DNA of 14,986 nt, taken from JAEHDI01 sp035455185. GTDB lineage: Bacteria > Acidobacteriota > Terriglobia > Bryobacterales > Bryobacteraceae. The position numbers and the translations under genes are program-made. Each line of letters starts with the position of its first letter. The first letter of the stretch is position 1. Location of the stretch: the NCBI GenBank assembly GCA_035455185.1, contig DATIFQ010000218.1, positions 1 to 14,986 on the forward strand, written 5' to 3'. The notes below the pieces were generated by a model. That model did not search any database. It was given only the letters and a program-made list of their open reading frames with translations, and had not been told where the DNA came from. Positions 7,533 to 14,611 of this stretch are shown one piece after another.

Positions 7533-8210
7533 ATGCGGTTTTGTTTGATAATTCTGGGAGTGGCAGTTGTCGGGGCAGACAGCGCTCCGGCCGTGACGGC
7601 GGAGCGTCAAAACGGGCGAGTTTCGTCCGTTGTGCGGATCGACGCCAGAACGGGCCGGCTGGTTCGAATCATAGTCGCCCCGCCGGCGGTGCGGGAGAAC
7701 TCCGGCAAGCCGCCCGCCGAGGTGCACGAGATTATCGTGGAGAAGGCAAAGGAGCACGACCTGGACCCGCTGCTGATCCACTCGATGATCCAAGTGGAGA
7801 GCAACTATAACGCCTACGCCACTTCGCCCAAGGGAGCGCAGGGCATCATGCAACTGATCCCGGCGACGGCCCGCCGGTTCGGCGTGAGCAACAGTTACGA
7901 CGTTCGGGACAACATTTCCGGCGGCGTCCGCTACCTGCGGTTCTTGATGGACCTTTTCCAGAACGAGAAGCTCGCCGTGGCTGCGTACAACGCTGGCGAG
8001 GAGGCGGTGATCCGCTACGGTGGGGTGCCGCCGTATCGCGAGACGCAGAACTACGTTCGCCTGGTCGGCGACCGGTACCGCGAGGCCAAACGGACCGAGG
8101 CGCCCGAAGTCGCGAAGGCGGATTCTTCGGAACAGCCCGACGCCGTAACGTACCGGCCGATCGAGGAATTCGTGGATGCGCAGGGGAGGCTGCACATCCG
8201 TACCCGTTAG
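7533..8210 (+). CDS. Secreted lytic transglycosylase (SLT domain)
   Basis: Cleaves the MurNAc-GlcNAc bond of peptidoglycan to leave a 1,6-anhydro end. The protein has 225 residues: a short hydrophobic signal (about 1-17), a linker, then a goose-lysozyme-like SLT domain at about 64-185. The catalytic glutamate is E89 in IQVESNYN. Supporting motifs are SPKGAQGIMQLIPATA (98-113), AYNAGEEAV (151-159) and PYRETQNYV (167-175). The C-terminal 40 residues are charged and look unstructured. A weaker signal peptide than usual leaves the exact export route open. An amidase gene follows after six bases, so both wall hydrolases are likely made together. The promoter is the -10 at 7514-7519. Confidence 0.9.
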   Translation: MRFCLIILGVAVVGADSAPAVTAERQNGRVSSVVRIDARTGRLVRIIVAPPAVRENSGKPPAEVHEIIVEKAKEHDLDPLLIHSMIQVESNYNAYATSPKGAQGIMQLIPATARRFGVSNSYDVRDNISGGVRYLRFLMDLFQNEKLAVAAYNAGEEAVIRYGGVPPYRETQNYVRLVGDRYREAKRTEAPEVAKADSSEQPDAVTYRPIEEFVDAQGRLHIRTR

Positions 8211-8216
8211 CCGCTC

Positions 8217-9635
8217 ATGACCCTTGCCCCCAGCCGCGGTTTGATCCGGACCCTGGAACTGGCGGGCACTTTCCTCTTTTGCCTGGCTGCGCCCCTCGCG
8301 CTCCACGCGCAGCAACCGCCCGCGCTCGAAGTCAAGGATGTTCGCTTCTGGTCACTCGGGGAGGTGACCCGTGTCGCCGTGGAGACGAGCGGGGACTTCG
8401 AATACCGCTACGACCGGTTGAGAAACCCCGAGCGCATCTTCTTCGACGTACAGGGCGCGCACTGGCGCACGGGTGCTCGCATTCACGAGATCTCCGTGGG
8501 CGACTCGTTGCTGACGCGCATTCGGGTAGCCGAGACGCAGCCGAATATCACGCGAATCGTGCTGGATCTGTCCGCGCCGGCCGAGTTCAGCGCTGCCCAA
8601 CTTGCCAACCCCGACCGCCTCATGATCGAGCTGAGGCCGGCCGCGCCCAAGCTCCCGGTGGAAACCGTGGCTCCGCAAACGACGCCGCCGGCCAAAACCG
8701 AGCCGCTGCCCGTAAAGCCGCCGGTTCAAGCTGGGCCGGTGCCGAAGGCGCAACCGGCCGCGGATCCCGCTCCGCCGGCCAAAACGTCGGCGCCTGCCAA
8801 AACGGAGCCGGTCCTCCAACCCCAGGTAGTCGAGATTGCCAAGCCGGCCGAGGACAAAGTCGCTCGGCCGGCCAAGCGGACTAACGCCGGAAACCGCACC
8901 TTGGTTCGCGCCCTCGGTCTCAAACTGGGGCGCGTCGTGATCGATCCCGGACATGGCGGCCACGATACCGGGTCGATCGGCCGTGGCGGGCTTCTCGAAA
9001 AAGACCTCGTGCTCGATGTGGCCTTGCGCCTCGGCAAGCTCATCGAGGAAGAACTCGGCGCGGAAGTCGTCTATACGCGTTCGGACGACACTTTCGTAGC
9101 GCTCGAGGATCGCACGGCGCTGGCGAATGAAAAGAAAGCCGATCTGTTTCTCTCCGTCCACGCGAATTCCGGCAACCGGTCGGCGGCCGGCCCGGAGACC
9201 TACTATCTGAACTTCTCCGCGTCGCCGGGCGACCTGGACGTCGCCTCGCGGGAGAACGCCAGCTCCGAAAAAACAATCCACGAGTTGCAGAGTCTGATCG
9301 AGAAGATTGCCTTGAAGGAAAAGGTGGATGAATCGCGGGAGTTCGCTGCGGACGTTCAGTCCGCGTTGCACCTTGCGCTGGGGAAAACAAGGAGCCTGAA
9401 GGACCGCGGAGTGCGGAAGGCGCCGTTCGTGGTGCTGATCGGCGCGCAGATGCCGTCGGTGCTCGCGGAAATCGCCTTTCTCAGCAACCCGCGCGAGGAG
9501 CGGCTGTTGAGGCGTGCCGACTACCGCCAGAAGGTCGCTCAGGGATTGTACAAAGGCGTGGCGGAATACGCGTCGTCCCTAAGCCATTTTCAGGTCGCGG
9601 AAAAGAAGTCCGAAACAAGCGGAAAGGTCCGCTGA
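8217..9635 (+). CDS. N-acetylmuramoyl-L-alanine amidase (AMIN + Amidase_3)
   Basis: Periplasmic zinc amidase that removes stem peptides from peptidoglycan, as AmiC does in cell separation. The protein has 472 residues. A signal peptide ends near ALHA (28-31). The AMIN peptidoglycan-targeting domain covers about 36-140 (VKDVRFWSLGEVTRVAVE, IVLDLSAPAEF). A proline/alanine/lysine linker runs from 141 to 225 with repeated PPAKT and PAKTEP units. The Amidase_3 domain covers about 236-455. Zinc ligands are H246 (DPGHGG), E261 (GLLEKD) and H315 (SVHANSG); the catalytic glutamate is E418 (LAEIAFLSN). A helical insertion near 340-385 is common in AmiC-type enzymes and can be regulatory. It follows the transglycosylase gene by six bases. 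Confidence 0.94.
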   Translation: MTLAPSRGLIRTLELAGTFLFCLAAPLALHAQQPPALEVKDVRFWSLGEVTRVAVETSGDFEYRYDRLRNPERIFFDVQGAHWRTGARIHEISVGDSLLTRIRVAETQPNITRIVLDLSAPAEFSAAQLANPDRLMIELRPAAPKLPVETVAPQTTPPAKTEPLPVKPPVQAGPVPKAQPAADPAPPAKTSAPAKTEPVLQPQVVEIAKPAEDKVARPAKRTNAGNRTLVRALGLKLGRVVIDPGHGGHDTGSIGRGGLLEKDLVLDVALRLGKLIEEELGAEVVYTRSDDTFVALEDRTALANEKKADLFLSVHANSGNRSAAGPETYYLNFSASPGDLDVASRENASSEKTIHELQSLIEKIALKEKVDESREFAADVQSALHLALGKTRSLKDRGVRKAPFVVLIGAQMPSVLAEIAFLSNPREERLLRRADYRQKVAQGLYKGVAEYASSLSHFQVAEKKSETSGKVR

Positions 9636-9649
9636 ATCGAGCCTCCGGT

Positions 9650-10336
9650 ATGCGCGTGTTGGCGTTCCGGCACGTACCGTTCGAGCACCTCGGCCTGATC
9701 GTCCCGGCGCTGGGGGCGCACGGTGTCGCGTTCGAGTACGTCGATCTTTTTCGTGATGCCTCCATCCCGCTGGACCTCGATTCGGCCGCCGGCCTGATCT
9801 TCATGGGCGGCCCGATGTCGGTGAACGACAATCTGCCGTTCCTTGAGGCGGAGCTTCGGCTGATCGAGCGTGCCGTGGCGGCAGGCAAGCCCGTGCTTGG
9901 GGTGTGCCTCGGGGCGCAGTTGATCGCGCGAGCGTTGGGCGCGCGTGTATATCGGAACGAAGCCAAAGAGATCGGCTGGTTTCCGGTCCACTTTACCAAG
10001 GAGTGCGCCGGTGACAGTCTCTTCGACGGATTCAACGGGCCGGAGACCGTCTTTCACTGGCACGGCGAGACGTTTGATCTGCCGGAGGGCGCCCGGCTGC
10101 TGGCGTCGTCGGACGCCTGCCGAAATCAGGCTTTTCGGTGGGGGCGGAATGTTTACGGCATCCAGTTTCACCTCGAAGTGACGCCGGAAATGATCGGGGA
10201 TTGGCTCACGGAGGATGAGAACTGTTCCGATGTGCGGGAGCTTACGGTGCGGCCGGATCCGTTTTACAACGGCGCCCGTCTTGAAGAGCTCTCCCGGGCG
10301 GTGTTCGGGCGGTGGGCTGGGCTCTGTAAAACGTGA
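9650..10336 (+). CDS. Class I glutamine amidotransferase-like protein
   Basis: Stand-alone GATase1 protein of the GMP-synthase amidotransferase type, 228 residues. The nucleophile is C86 in LGVCLGAQLIA (83-93), and the other triad members are H174 and E176 in GIQFHLEVTPE (170-180). GLIFMGGPMSVND (48-60) is the conserved oxyanion-region block. No synthase domain is attached. Relatives are listed as GMP-synthase-like, and some act as gamma-glutamyl hydrolases (for example on gamma-glutamylated amines), so the substrate is unknown. It starts 14 bases after the amidase gene, probably as the operon's third gene, without an obvious link to peptidoglycan. No strong ribosome binding site is seen. Confidence 0.87.
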   Translation: MRVLAFRHVPFEHLGLIVPALGAHGVAFEYVDLFRDASIPLDLDSAAGLIFMGGPMSVNDNLPFLEAELRLIERAVAAGKPVLGVCLGAQLIARALGARVYRNEAKEIGWFPVHFTKECAGDSLFDGFNGPETVFHWHGETFDLPEGARLLASSDACRNQAFRWGRNVYGIQFHLEVTPEMIGDWLTEDENCSDVRELTVRPDPFYNGARLEELSRAVFGRWAGLCKT

Positions 10337-10377
10337 AATTTGCGCTGCCCTCTTGCGCGAAGTCCCATAAACTCATT

Positions 10378-10409
10378 AAGATATTGGAGTACTGAAATCT
10401 CCGTATCTT
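10378..10409. promoter_or_regulatory. Inverted repeat ahead of the Rrf2 gene, operator candidate
   Basis: Left arm AAGATA (10378-10383) then GGAG (10386-10389); right arm CTCC (10399-10402) then TATCTT (10404-10409), around a nine-base centre. It lies 12-43 bases before the regulator ATG. Rrf2 proteins commonly repress their own gene at imperfect palindromes of about 25-30 bases, and this has the right size and place. An RNA hairpin is the alternative. Confidence 0.45.
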
Positions 10410-10420
10410 GGGGGCAAAGG

Positions 10421-10888
10421 ATGATTTATTCGCGTTCCGCCGAGTATGCGATTCGGGCTTTTGTGCACCTGGCACAGGTGCCAGACGGGAGATTTGCCAT
10501 GGTCAAGCAAATCGCCGAGCGAGAGGAGATCCCGTCTCACTTTCTGGCCAAAATCCTGCAACAACTGGCGCGCAAGGGTCTCCTTCGTTCCAGCAAAGGT
10601 CCGACCGGCGGTTTCAGCCTTCGCCAGGCGCCTGGCGACATCTCTCTGCTGAACATCGTCGAAGCGTTGGACGGGCTTGCGGACTACCAGAAATGCGCGA
10701 GCGGCCTCGCGGAATGCAATGACGAGCAGGCGTGCGGCATGCACGACTCCTGGAAGGCTCTGCGTTCGCGTATCATGGAATATCTGGAGCATACTTCGAT
10801 CGCAGACGTGGCGAGCGCGCTCGATGAGAAGCGCCGCCAGTTGGAGAAAGCGAAGAAGGGCAAGCGCTCCGCGGCAAAGAAGAAGTAA
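10421..10888 (+). CDS. Rrf2-family transcriptional regulator, Fe-S type
   Basis: Winged-helix repressor of the IscR/NsrR/CymR family, 155 residues. The N-terminal MIYSRSAEYAIRAFVHLA matches the family opening and fixes the ATG at 10421; a TTG-started extension back to 10340 has no family similarity. The HTH lies at about 27-60, with the wing SSKGPTGGFSLR (57-68). The effector loop has C92, C99, C105 and H108 (Cx6Cx5CxxH), the usual ligand spacing of Rrf2 sensors that bind a 2Fe-2S or 4Fe-4S cluster and respond to NO, redox state or iron-sulfur status. The C-terminus is lysine-rich (KAKKGKRSAAKKK), possibly for non-specific DNA contact. clpP begins 38 bases later. Confidence 0.9.
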   Translation: MIYSRSAEYAIRAFVHLAQVPDGRFAMVKQIAEREEIPSHFLAKILQQLARKGLLRSSKGPTGGFSLRQAPGDISLLNIVEALDGLADYQKCASGLAECNDEQACGMHDSWKALRSRIMEYLEHTSIADVASALDEKRRQLEKAKKGKRSAAKKK

Positions 10889-10926
10889 GCGCCCTCGCCG
10901 GATGGGGGCCGACGGAGGAACAAGGG

Positions 10927-11544
10927 ATGCAGAGTTCCGTGCTGGTTCCCATGGTGGTCGAACAGACTTCCCGGGGCGAACGCGCCTACGATATTTACTC
11001 GCGCCTTCTCAAAGAGAACATCATCTTTCTCGGCACGCCGATCGAGGATACGGTCGCTAACCTCGTGATTGCACAGATGCTTTTCCTGGCGGCCGAGGAC
11101 CCCGAAAAGGACATCTCGCTTTACATCAACTCGCCGGGCGGATCGATCACCGCCGGACTCGCGATCCTGGACACGATGCGGTTTGTCGAACCGGACATCG
11201 TGACTATCTGCGTCGGGCAGGCGGCCTCAATGGCCGCCGTGCTGCTCACCTGTGGCACGAAGGGTAAGAGGTACAGCCTTCCGCACTCGCGCATCCTCAT
11301 CCACCAGCCGTCGATGAGCGGGCTGGCGGGGCAGGCCGCCGACATTGACATCTACGCGAAGGAAATCCTGCGGATGCGGGAGAACCTGAATCAGATGCTC
11401 GCCGATGCCACCGGGCAGTCGATCGAGAAGGTGGCTCGGGACGTGGACCGGGACTACATCATGGATCCGCAGCAGGCGGTGGACTACGGCATGATCGACC
11501 GCGTGATCTCCAGCCGCGAATTGGCGCCGGTCGCGCAATTGTAA
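10927..11544 (+). CDS. clpP: ATP-dependent Clp protease proteolytic subunit
   Basis: Serine peptidase that forms a double-heptamer chamber and degrades proteins fed by ClpX or ClpA. The protein has 205 residues. The catalytic triad is S101 (GQAASMAA), H126 (ILIHQP) and D176 (VDRDYIM). The axial and handle segments VPMVVEQTSRGERAYDIYSRLL (7-28) and INSPGGSITAG (67-77) are canonical, and the N-terminus lacks a long propeptide. GGAGG at 10914-10918 is the ribosome binding site. Unlike the common tig-clpP-clpX order, neither neighbour is a Clp partner: an Rrf2 regulator lies upstream and a convergent kinase gene is 31 bases downstream. It may be a second clpP copy. Confidence 0.95.
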   Translation: MQSSVLVPMVVEQTSRGERAYDIYSRLLKENIIFLGTPIEDTVANLVIAQMLFLAAEDPEKDISLYINSPGGSITAGLAILDTMRFVEPDIVTICVGQAASMAAVLLTCGTKGKRYSLPHSRILIHQPSMSGLAGQAADIDIYAKEILRMRENLNQMLADATGQSIEKVARDVDRDYIMDPQQAVDYGMIDRVISSRELAPVAQL

Positions 11545-11575
11545 GCCCGCACCCCGGGGTTCTGAGACGATTCGG

Positions 11576-13051
11576 TCACCGTGCCGGAACGGTGAGTTTC
11601 GAGAACCGCTCGTACGCGGCGTCCCAGCCCGCCTGTGACTTCGGCTCGACGACGGTGGGGGGGAAGGAACGCCGGACGACCGCACGCGCCTCATCCAGTC
11701 CCGACACCATCCCTGAGCCGATCGCCTGAACGAGAATATTTCCGGCGGCGGTCGCCTCCGACGGACCCGCGACGACCGTCCGGCCGGTGGCGTCGGCCAC
11801 CAGTTGATTGAGCACCCGGTTGCGGGAACCACCACCCACGATGTGGATCACCGACAGTTCCCGGCCAAGCAGCGACTCGATGCTCTCGAGCACCTGCCGG
11901 TAGCGCAGCGCCAGGCTCTCCAGAATCGTCCGGCAGATCTCCACCGGTCCTTCCGGAGAAGGCTGCCCGGTTCCGCGGCAGTATTCGGCAATCTTCGCGG
12001 GCATCTGGCCGGGGTGGAGAAAGACATCCGGGTTGAGGATCGGGCCGAACGGCCGGCTCGAGGCTGCCAGCCGCGTGAGCTCGTCGTAGCTGTATTCGGT
12101 TCCTTCGAGCGCCCAGGCGCGCCGGCACTCCTGCAACAACCACAACCCGGCGATATTCTTGAGCAGCCGGATCTTTGAGGCGGCGCCGATCTCGTTGGTC
12201 AGATTCATCGCGAGCGACCGCTCGTTGATCACCGGCGCGTCAAGCTCCGCTCCCATCAAGGACCACGTGCCGGAGCTGATGTAGCACCAGTCCTCGCCTT
12301 CCGCGGGCACTGCAGCCACGGCCGACGCCGTATCGTGGCAGGCCGTCGCGTACACCGGAACGGGGCCGAGCCCGGAGATGTCCGCCAGGTGCGGCAGCAG
12401 AGGTCCGAGCATCGCTCCCGGACGCACGATTTCCGGCAGGATCGACGCCGGCAACCCAAACCGCTCAAGCAGTTCGGACGCCCAGCGCATTCCGGCCGGA
12501 TCGTAAAACTGCGATGTGCTGGCGATAGTCAGCTCCGCGCGCTTCACGCCGGTGAGCCAGTAATTGAACAGGTCCGGCATGAACAGCAGCGTTTCGGCGG
12601 CGGCGAGCCCGGGCGAGCCGGCCAGCTTCATGGCATAAAGCTGGCACAGCGTGTTGAGCTGCATGAACTGTATACCAGTGTGGGCGAAGATTTCGTACTT
12701 CGGCACGGCGGCGAACATCTTGTCGAGTATGCCGTCGGTCCGTGAATCGCGGTAGTGCACCGGGTTGGCCACCAGCGAGCCGTCGCGGCCGAGCAGTCCG
12801 TAGTCCACGCCCCAGGTGTCCACACCGATTCCCTGGACCTCGACCTTGCGCTCCCGCCCGGCCAGCGCCAGTCCCTGCTGGATCTCGTGAAAGAGCCGGA
12901 AAGTGTCCCAGTAGAGGGCGTCCGGGGTCCGGACGGGCGTGTTCGGAAACCGGTGCAGTTCCTCCAGCGCCAGCTTGGAATCCTCAAAGGAGCCGAGAAT
13001 CGCGCGGCCGCTTTCCGCGCCGAGGTCGAAAGCGAGGTAGTGGGTCTTCAT
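11576..13051 (-). CDS. rhaB: FGGY carbohydrate kinase, rhamnulokinase-like
   Basis: Phosphorylates a ketose, by family L-rhamnulose to L-rhamnulose 1-phosphate. The protein has 491 residues, like E. coli RhaB. The N-terminal ATPase motif is YLAFDLGAESGRAI (5-18), GIGVDTWGVDYGLL (74-87) lies in the sugar site, and the catalytic base is D240 in CHDTASAVAAVPA. ISSGTWSLMG (258-267) and HIVGGGSRNRVLNQ (403-416) close the ATP site. The start at 13051 overlaps the dehydrogenase stop as ATGA, so it is translationally coupled; the frame is open much further upstream but is antisense-free only by chance. With an alpha-L-fucosidase in the cluster, L-fuculose is a possible substrate. No isomerase or aldolase gene is in view. 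Confidence 0.88.
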   Translation of the reverse strand: MKTHYLAFDLGAESGRAILGSFEDSKLALEELHRFPNTPVRTPDALYWDTFRLFHEIQQGLALAGRERKVEVQGIGVDTWGVDYGLLGRDGSLVANPVHYRDSRTDGILDKMFAAVPKYEIFAHTGIQFMQLNTLCQLYAMKLAGSPGLAAAETLLFMPDLFNYWLTGVKRAELTIASTSQFYDPAGMRWASELLERFGLPASILPEIVRPGAMLGPLLPHLADISGLGPVPVYATACHDTASAVAAVPAEGEDWCYISSGTWSLMGAELDAPVINERSLAMNLTNEIGAASKIRLLKNIAGLWLLQECRRAWALEGTEYSYDELTRLAASSRPFGPILNPDVFLHPGQMPAKIAEYCRGTGQPSPEGPVEICRTILESLALRYRQVLESIESLLGRELSVIHIVGGGSRNRVLNQLVADATGRTVVAGPSEATAAGNILVQAIGSGMVSGLDEARAVVRRSFPPTVVEPKSQAGWDAAYERFSKLTVPAR

Positions 13052-14082
13052 GGGATCTCGACAACAACTTTGCCGACGCCGCCGGCGTATTCGTCCAACA
13101 TGGCGAACGCCGCGGGAGTCTGCTCCAGGCCGGGACGGTGGGTGACCAGCGCGTCGGGGATTCGGCCGGCGGCAAGGAGATCGATCGCCCGGTGTGAGTT
13201 GTGGCACGAACGCCGCATCATCTGGAGCCGCAGTTCTTTCGCCATGGCCGTGTGCAGGTCGACATCGAGCTGCATCTCGTCCGGCAGGCCGACCAGCGTG
13301 AACACACCGGCGCGGCGGGCGATGCCGATGCCGGCGTTGATCGTCTCGGTGGCGCCCGCGGCGTCCAGTACGACATCCACGCCCCGCCCCCGCGTGTGAT
13401 CCATCACGGCGTCCCTCAGGGACTCACGCGGCATGAGCACCGTAACGTCTGCCCCCATCCTTTTCGCAAGTGGCAGCCGGTGTTCCACCTTGTCGGCGGC
13501 AATCACCCAGGACGCGCCGCGGAGGCGCGCCACCGACGCGCACAGCATTCCGATGGAGCCGCACCCAAGTACCGCCACCGTGTCTCCGACGCGAATGGGC
13601 GTCAGCTCCATCAGGTGCAGAATCACCGCCAGGGGTTCGATGAGCGCGGCCTGGACCAGGCTCAGGGAATCCGGAATTGGGACGACATTGCCGGCGGGAA
13701 CCGCCGCGAGCTCGCGAAACAGGCCGGGCTGGTCCGGTCCGCCCATGAACCGCGAACGGACGCAGTTGTTGGGCTGGCCGTCGAGACAGAACTCGCAGCG
13801 CCCACAGACGATCGCGGGTTCGATGGTGACTCTTTGCCCTGGGTGGAAGCCGCCGGCGCCCTTTCCGGCGGCGGCAACTTCGGCGACCGGCTCGTGGCCG
13901 AGCACCTGTGGATAGGCGGCCGGGGTCCAACCGATGCGGCCCTCCCGGTACCAGTGGAGGTCGCTTCCGCAGACGCCCACCGCCTTAGGGCGAACGAGCA
14001 CTTCACTAGGTCCCGGTTCCGGGGGCGAGGGGACCTCGCGCACTTCCAGCGTGCGCGGGGCCACAAGTTGAACGGATTTCAT
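13048..14082 (-). CDS. Zinc-dependent medium-chain alcohol/polyol dehydrogenase
   Basis: MDR-superfamily dehydrogenase of the sorbitol/threonine dehydrogenase branch, 344 residues. Catalytic zinc ligands are C38 (GVCGSDLHW), H63 and E64 (LGHEP) and probably E149 (LIEPLA). The structural zinc site is C93, C96, C99 and C107 (CGRCEFCxxGQPNNC). The Rossmann loop is GCGSIG (173-178), and D197 after the second strand points to NAD rather than NADP. ATG 14082 gives the family N-terminus (MKSVQLVAPRTLEVREV); a 43-residue extension upstream has no support. The stop overlaps the kinase start (ATGA). Its substrate is probably a sugar or sugar alcohol given the kinase and fucosidase neighbours, but the exact one cannot be read from sequence. 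Confidence 0.88.
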   Translation of the reverse strand: MKSVQLVAPRTLEVREVPSPPEPGPSEVLVRPKAVGVCGSDLHWYREGRIGWTPAAYPQVLGHEPVAEVAAAGKGAGGFHPGQRVTIEPAIVCGRCEFCLDGQPNNCVRSRFMGGPDQPGLFRELAAVPAGNVVPIPDSLSLVQAALIEPLAVILHLMELTPIRVGDTVAVLGCGSIGMLCASVARLRGASWVIAADKVEHRLPLAKRMGADVTVLMPRESLRDAVMDHTRGRGVDVVLDAAGATETINAGIGIARRAGVFTLVGLPDEMQLDVDLHTAMAKELRLQMMRRSCHNSHRAIDLLAAGRIPDALVTHRPGLEQTPAAFAMLDEYAGGVGKVVVEIP

Positions 14083-14096
14083 CGCGTAAGTGAGCC

Positions 14097-14102
14097 AGTA
14101 TA
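14097..14102 (-). promoter_or_regulatory. -10 box candidate of the dehydrogenase-kinase operon
   Basis: Minus-strand TATACT ends 14 bases before the ATG at 14082, predicting a leader of about 7 bases. No good -35 and no Shine-Dalgarno are visible. If used, the dehydrogenase and kinase have a promoter of their own apart from the fucosidase. Confidence 0.3.
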
Positions 14103-14445
14103 ACGCGAGGTCGCGGGGCACACGAAGGCTCAGAATGCGAGGGAAGGCCGTCTCCGGCGGAGGCGCGGAAGCGATATTGGCGTGGAACGGAGGAGAGGCG
14201 CCAGGGTCCACGCGCAGACCGCGCTTGGGACACTCACGCCAGTCCCCCGGACTATCTTTCGTTCGTTCGTCATCGGCGGACCGGGGTCCTACCCCGGCCC
14301 GCCGGGCAAGGAAGTGTCGGCTTCACGAGGGGACCGATCCCACCCTGGCGCGTCAATGGCGGCACGTTGACCACCACCACAAGCCCTCACGAGCGCCGCG
14401 GTCAGAGTCCACTTCGATGAAACGTACGGTGGCCACCTGTACGTC

Positions 14446-14468
14446 GAGGCGGTTTCCTCAACCGCCTC
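14446..14468. repeat. Perfect 9-bp inverted repeat
   Basis: GAGGCGGTT pairs exactly with AACCGCCTC around the five-base loop TCCTC. No T-run follows on either strand, so a terminator is unlikely. The form fits a dispersed palindromic repeat or the tip of a small mobile element, which cannot be tested from one copy. Confidence 0.5.
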
Positions 14469-14541
14469 CTCGATTTCAGTGTAAGGGGCCGTGTCTACAG
14501 TTCTCGTGGGCGGCCACCCGTAAGTGGTTGAGAGCAGGCAG

Positions 14542-14563
14542 AAGAAAAACGAGAGCTGCTCGT
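14542..14563 (-). terminator. Possible rho-independent terminator of the fucosidase gene
   Basis: On the minus strand ACGAG (14563-14559), loop CAGCT and CTCGT (14553-14549) form a five-base stem whose last base begins a TTTTT run (14549-14545), followed by CTT. It lies about 50 bases past the fucosidase stop. The stem is short, so efficiency is doubtful. Confidence 0.4.
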
Positions 14564-14611
14564 GATTGTCCCGGGTCTACGAACCCGAGGGGCGCTGGCC
14601 GGCGTATTCCT

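Larger units (their letters stand above)
14083..14611. other. Intergenic region of about 530 bases, hairpins, no clear gene
   Basis: Between the fucosidase stop and the dehydrogenase start no frame on either strand looks like a known protein. It holds three notable hairpins: CCGGGGT/ACCCCGG at 14281-14297, GAGGCGGTT/AACCGCCTC at 14446-14468, and a terminator-like stem at 14545-14563. TATACT at 14102-14097 (minus strand) stands 14 bases before the dehydrogenase ATG and may be its -10 box. A 35-codon stretch without stops (14371-14481, plus strand) reads protein-like near its end (HFDETYGGHLYVEAV) and could be a remnant of a lost gene or element. Confidence 0.5.

Noticed and set aside
7455..8315. 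Upstream extension of the mobA frame, making a 484-residue open frame on the minus strand
   Set aside because: The extra 287 codons run antisense through the transglycosylase gene, while MobA similarity begins exactly at ATG 7454. Long antisense frames are common in GC-rich genes.
8640..8890. Repeated CCGGCCAAAAC units as a possible CRISPR-like or tandem repeat
   Set aside because: They encode the proline/alanine/lysine linker of the amidase; spacing is irregular and the frame is kept.
8352..9371. 339-residue minus-strand frame opposite the amidase gene
   Set aside because: Low-complexity arginine-rich product; the plus strand encodes complete AMIN and Amidase_3 domains.
11551..11560. ACCCCGGGGT palindrome between clpP and the kinase gene
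   Set aside because: No room for a loop and no T-run, so neither a convincing terminator nor a clear protein site.
13052..13207. N-terminal extension of the kinase
   Set aside because: It overlaps the dehydrogenase 3' end and has no similarity; the FGGY N-terminal motif starts right after ATG 13051.
14267..14278. TTCG tandem repeat in the sugar-cluster gap
   Set aside because: Only about three units, too short to mean anything.
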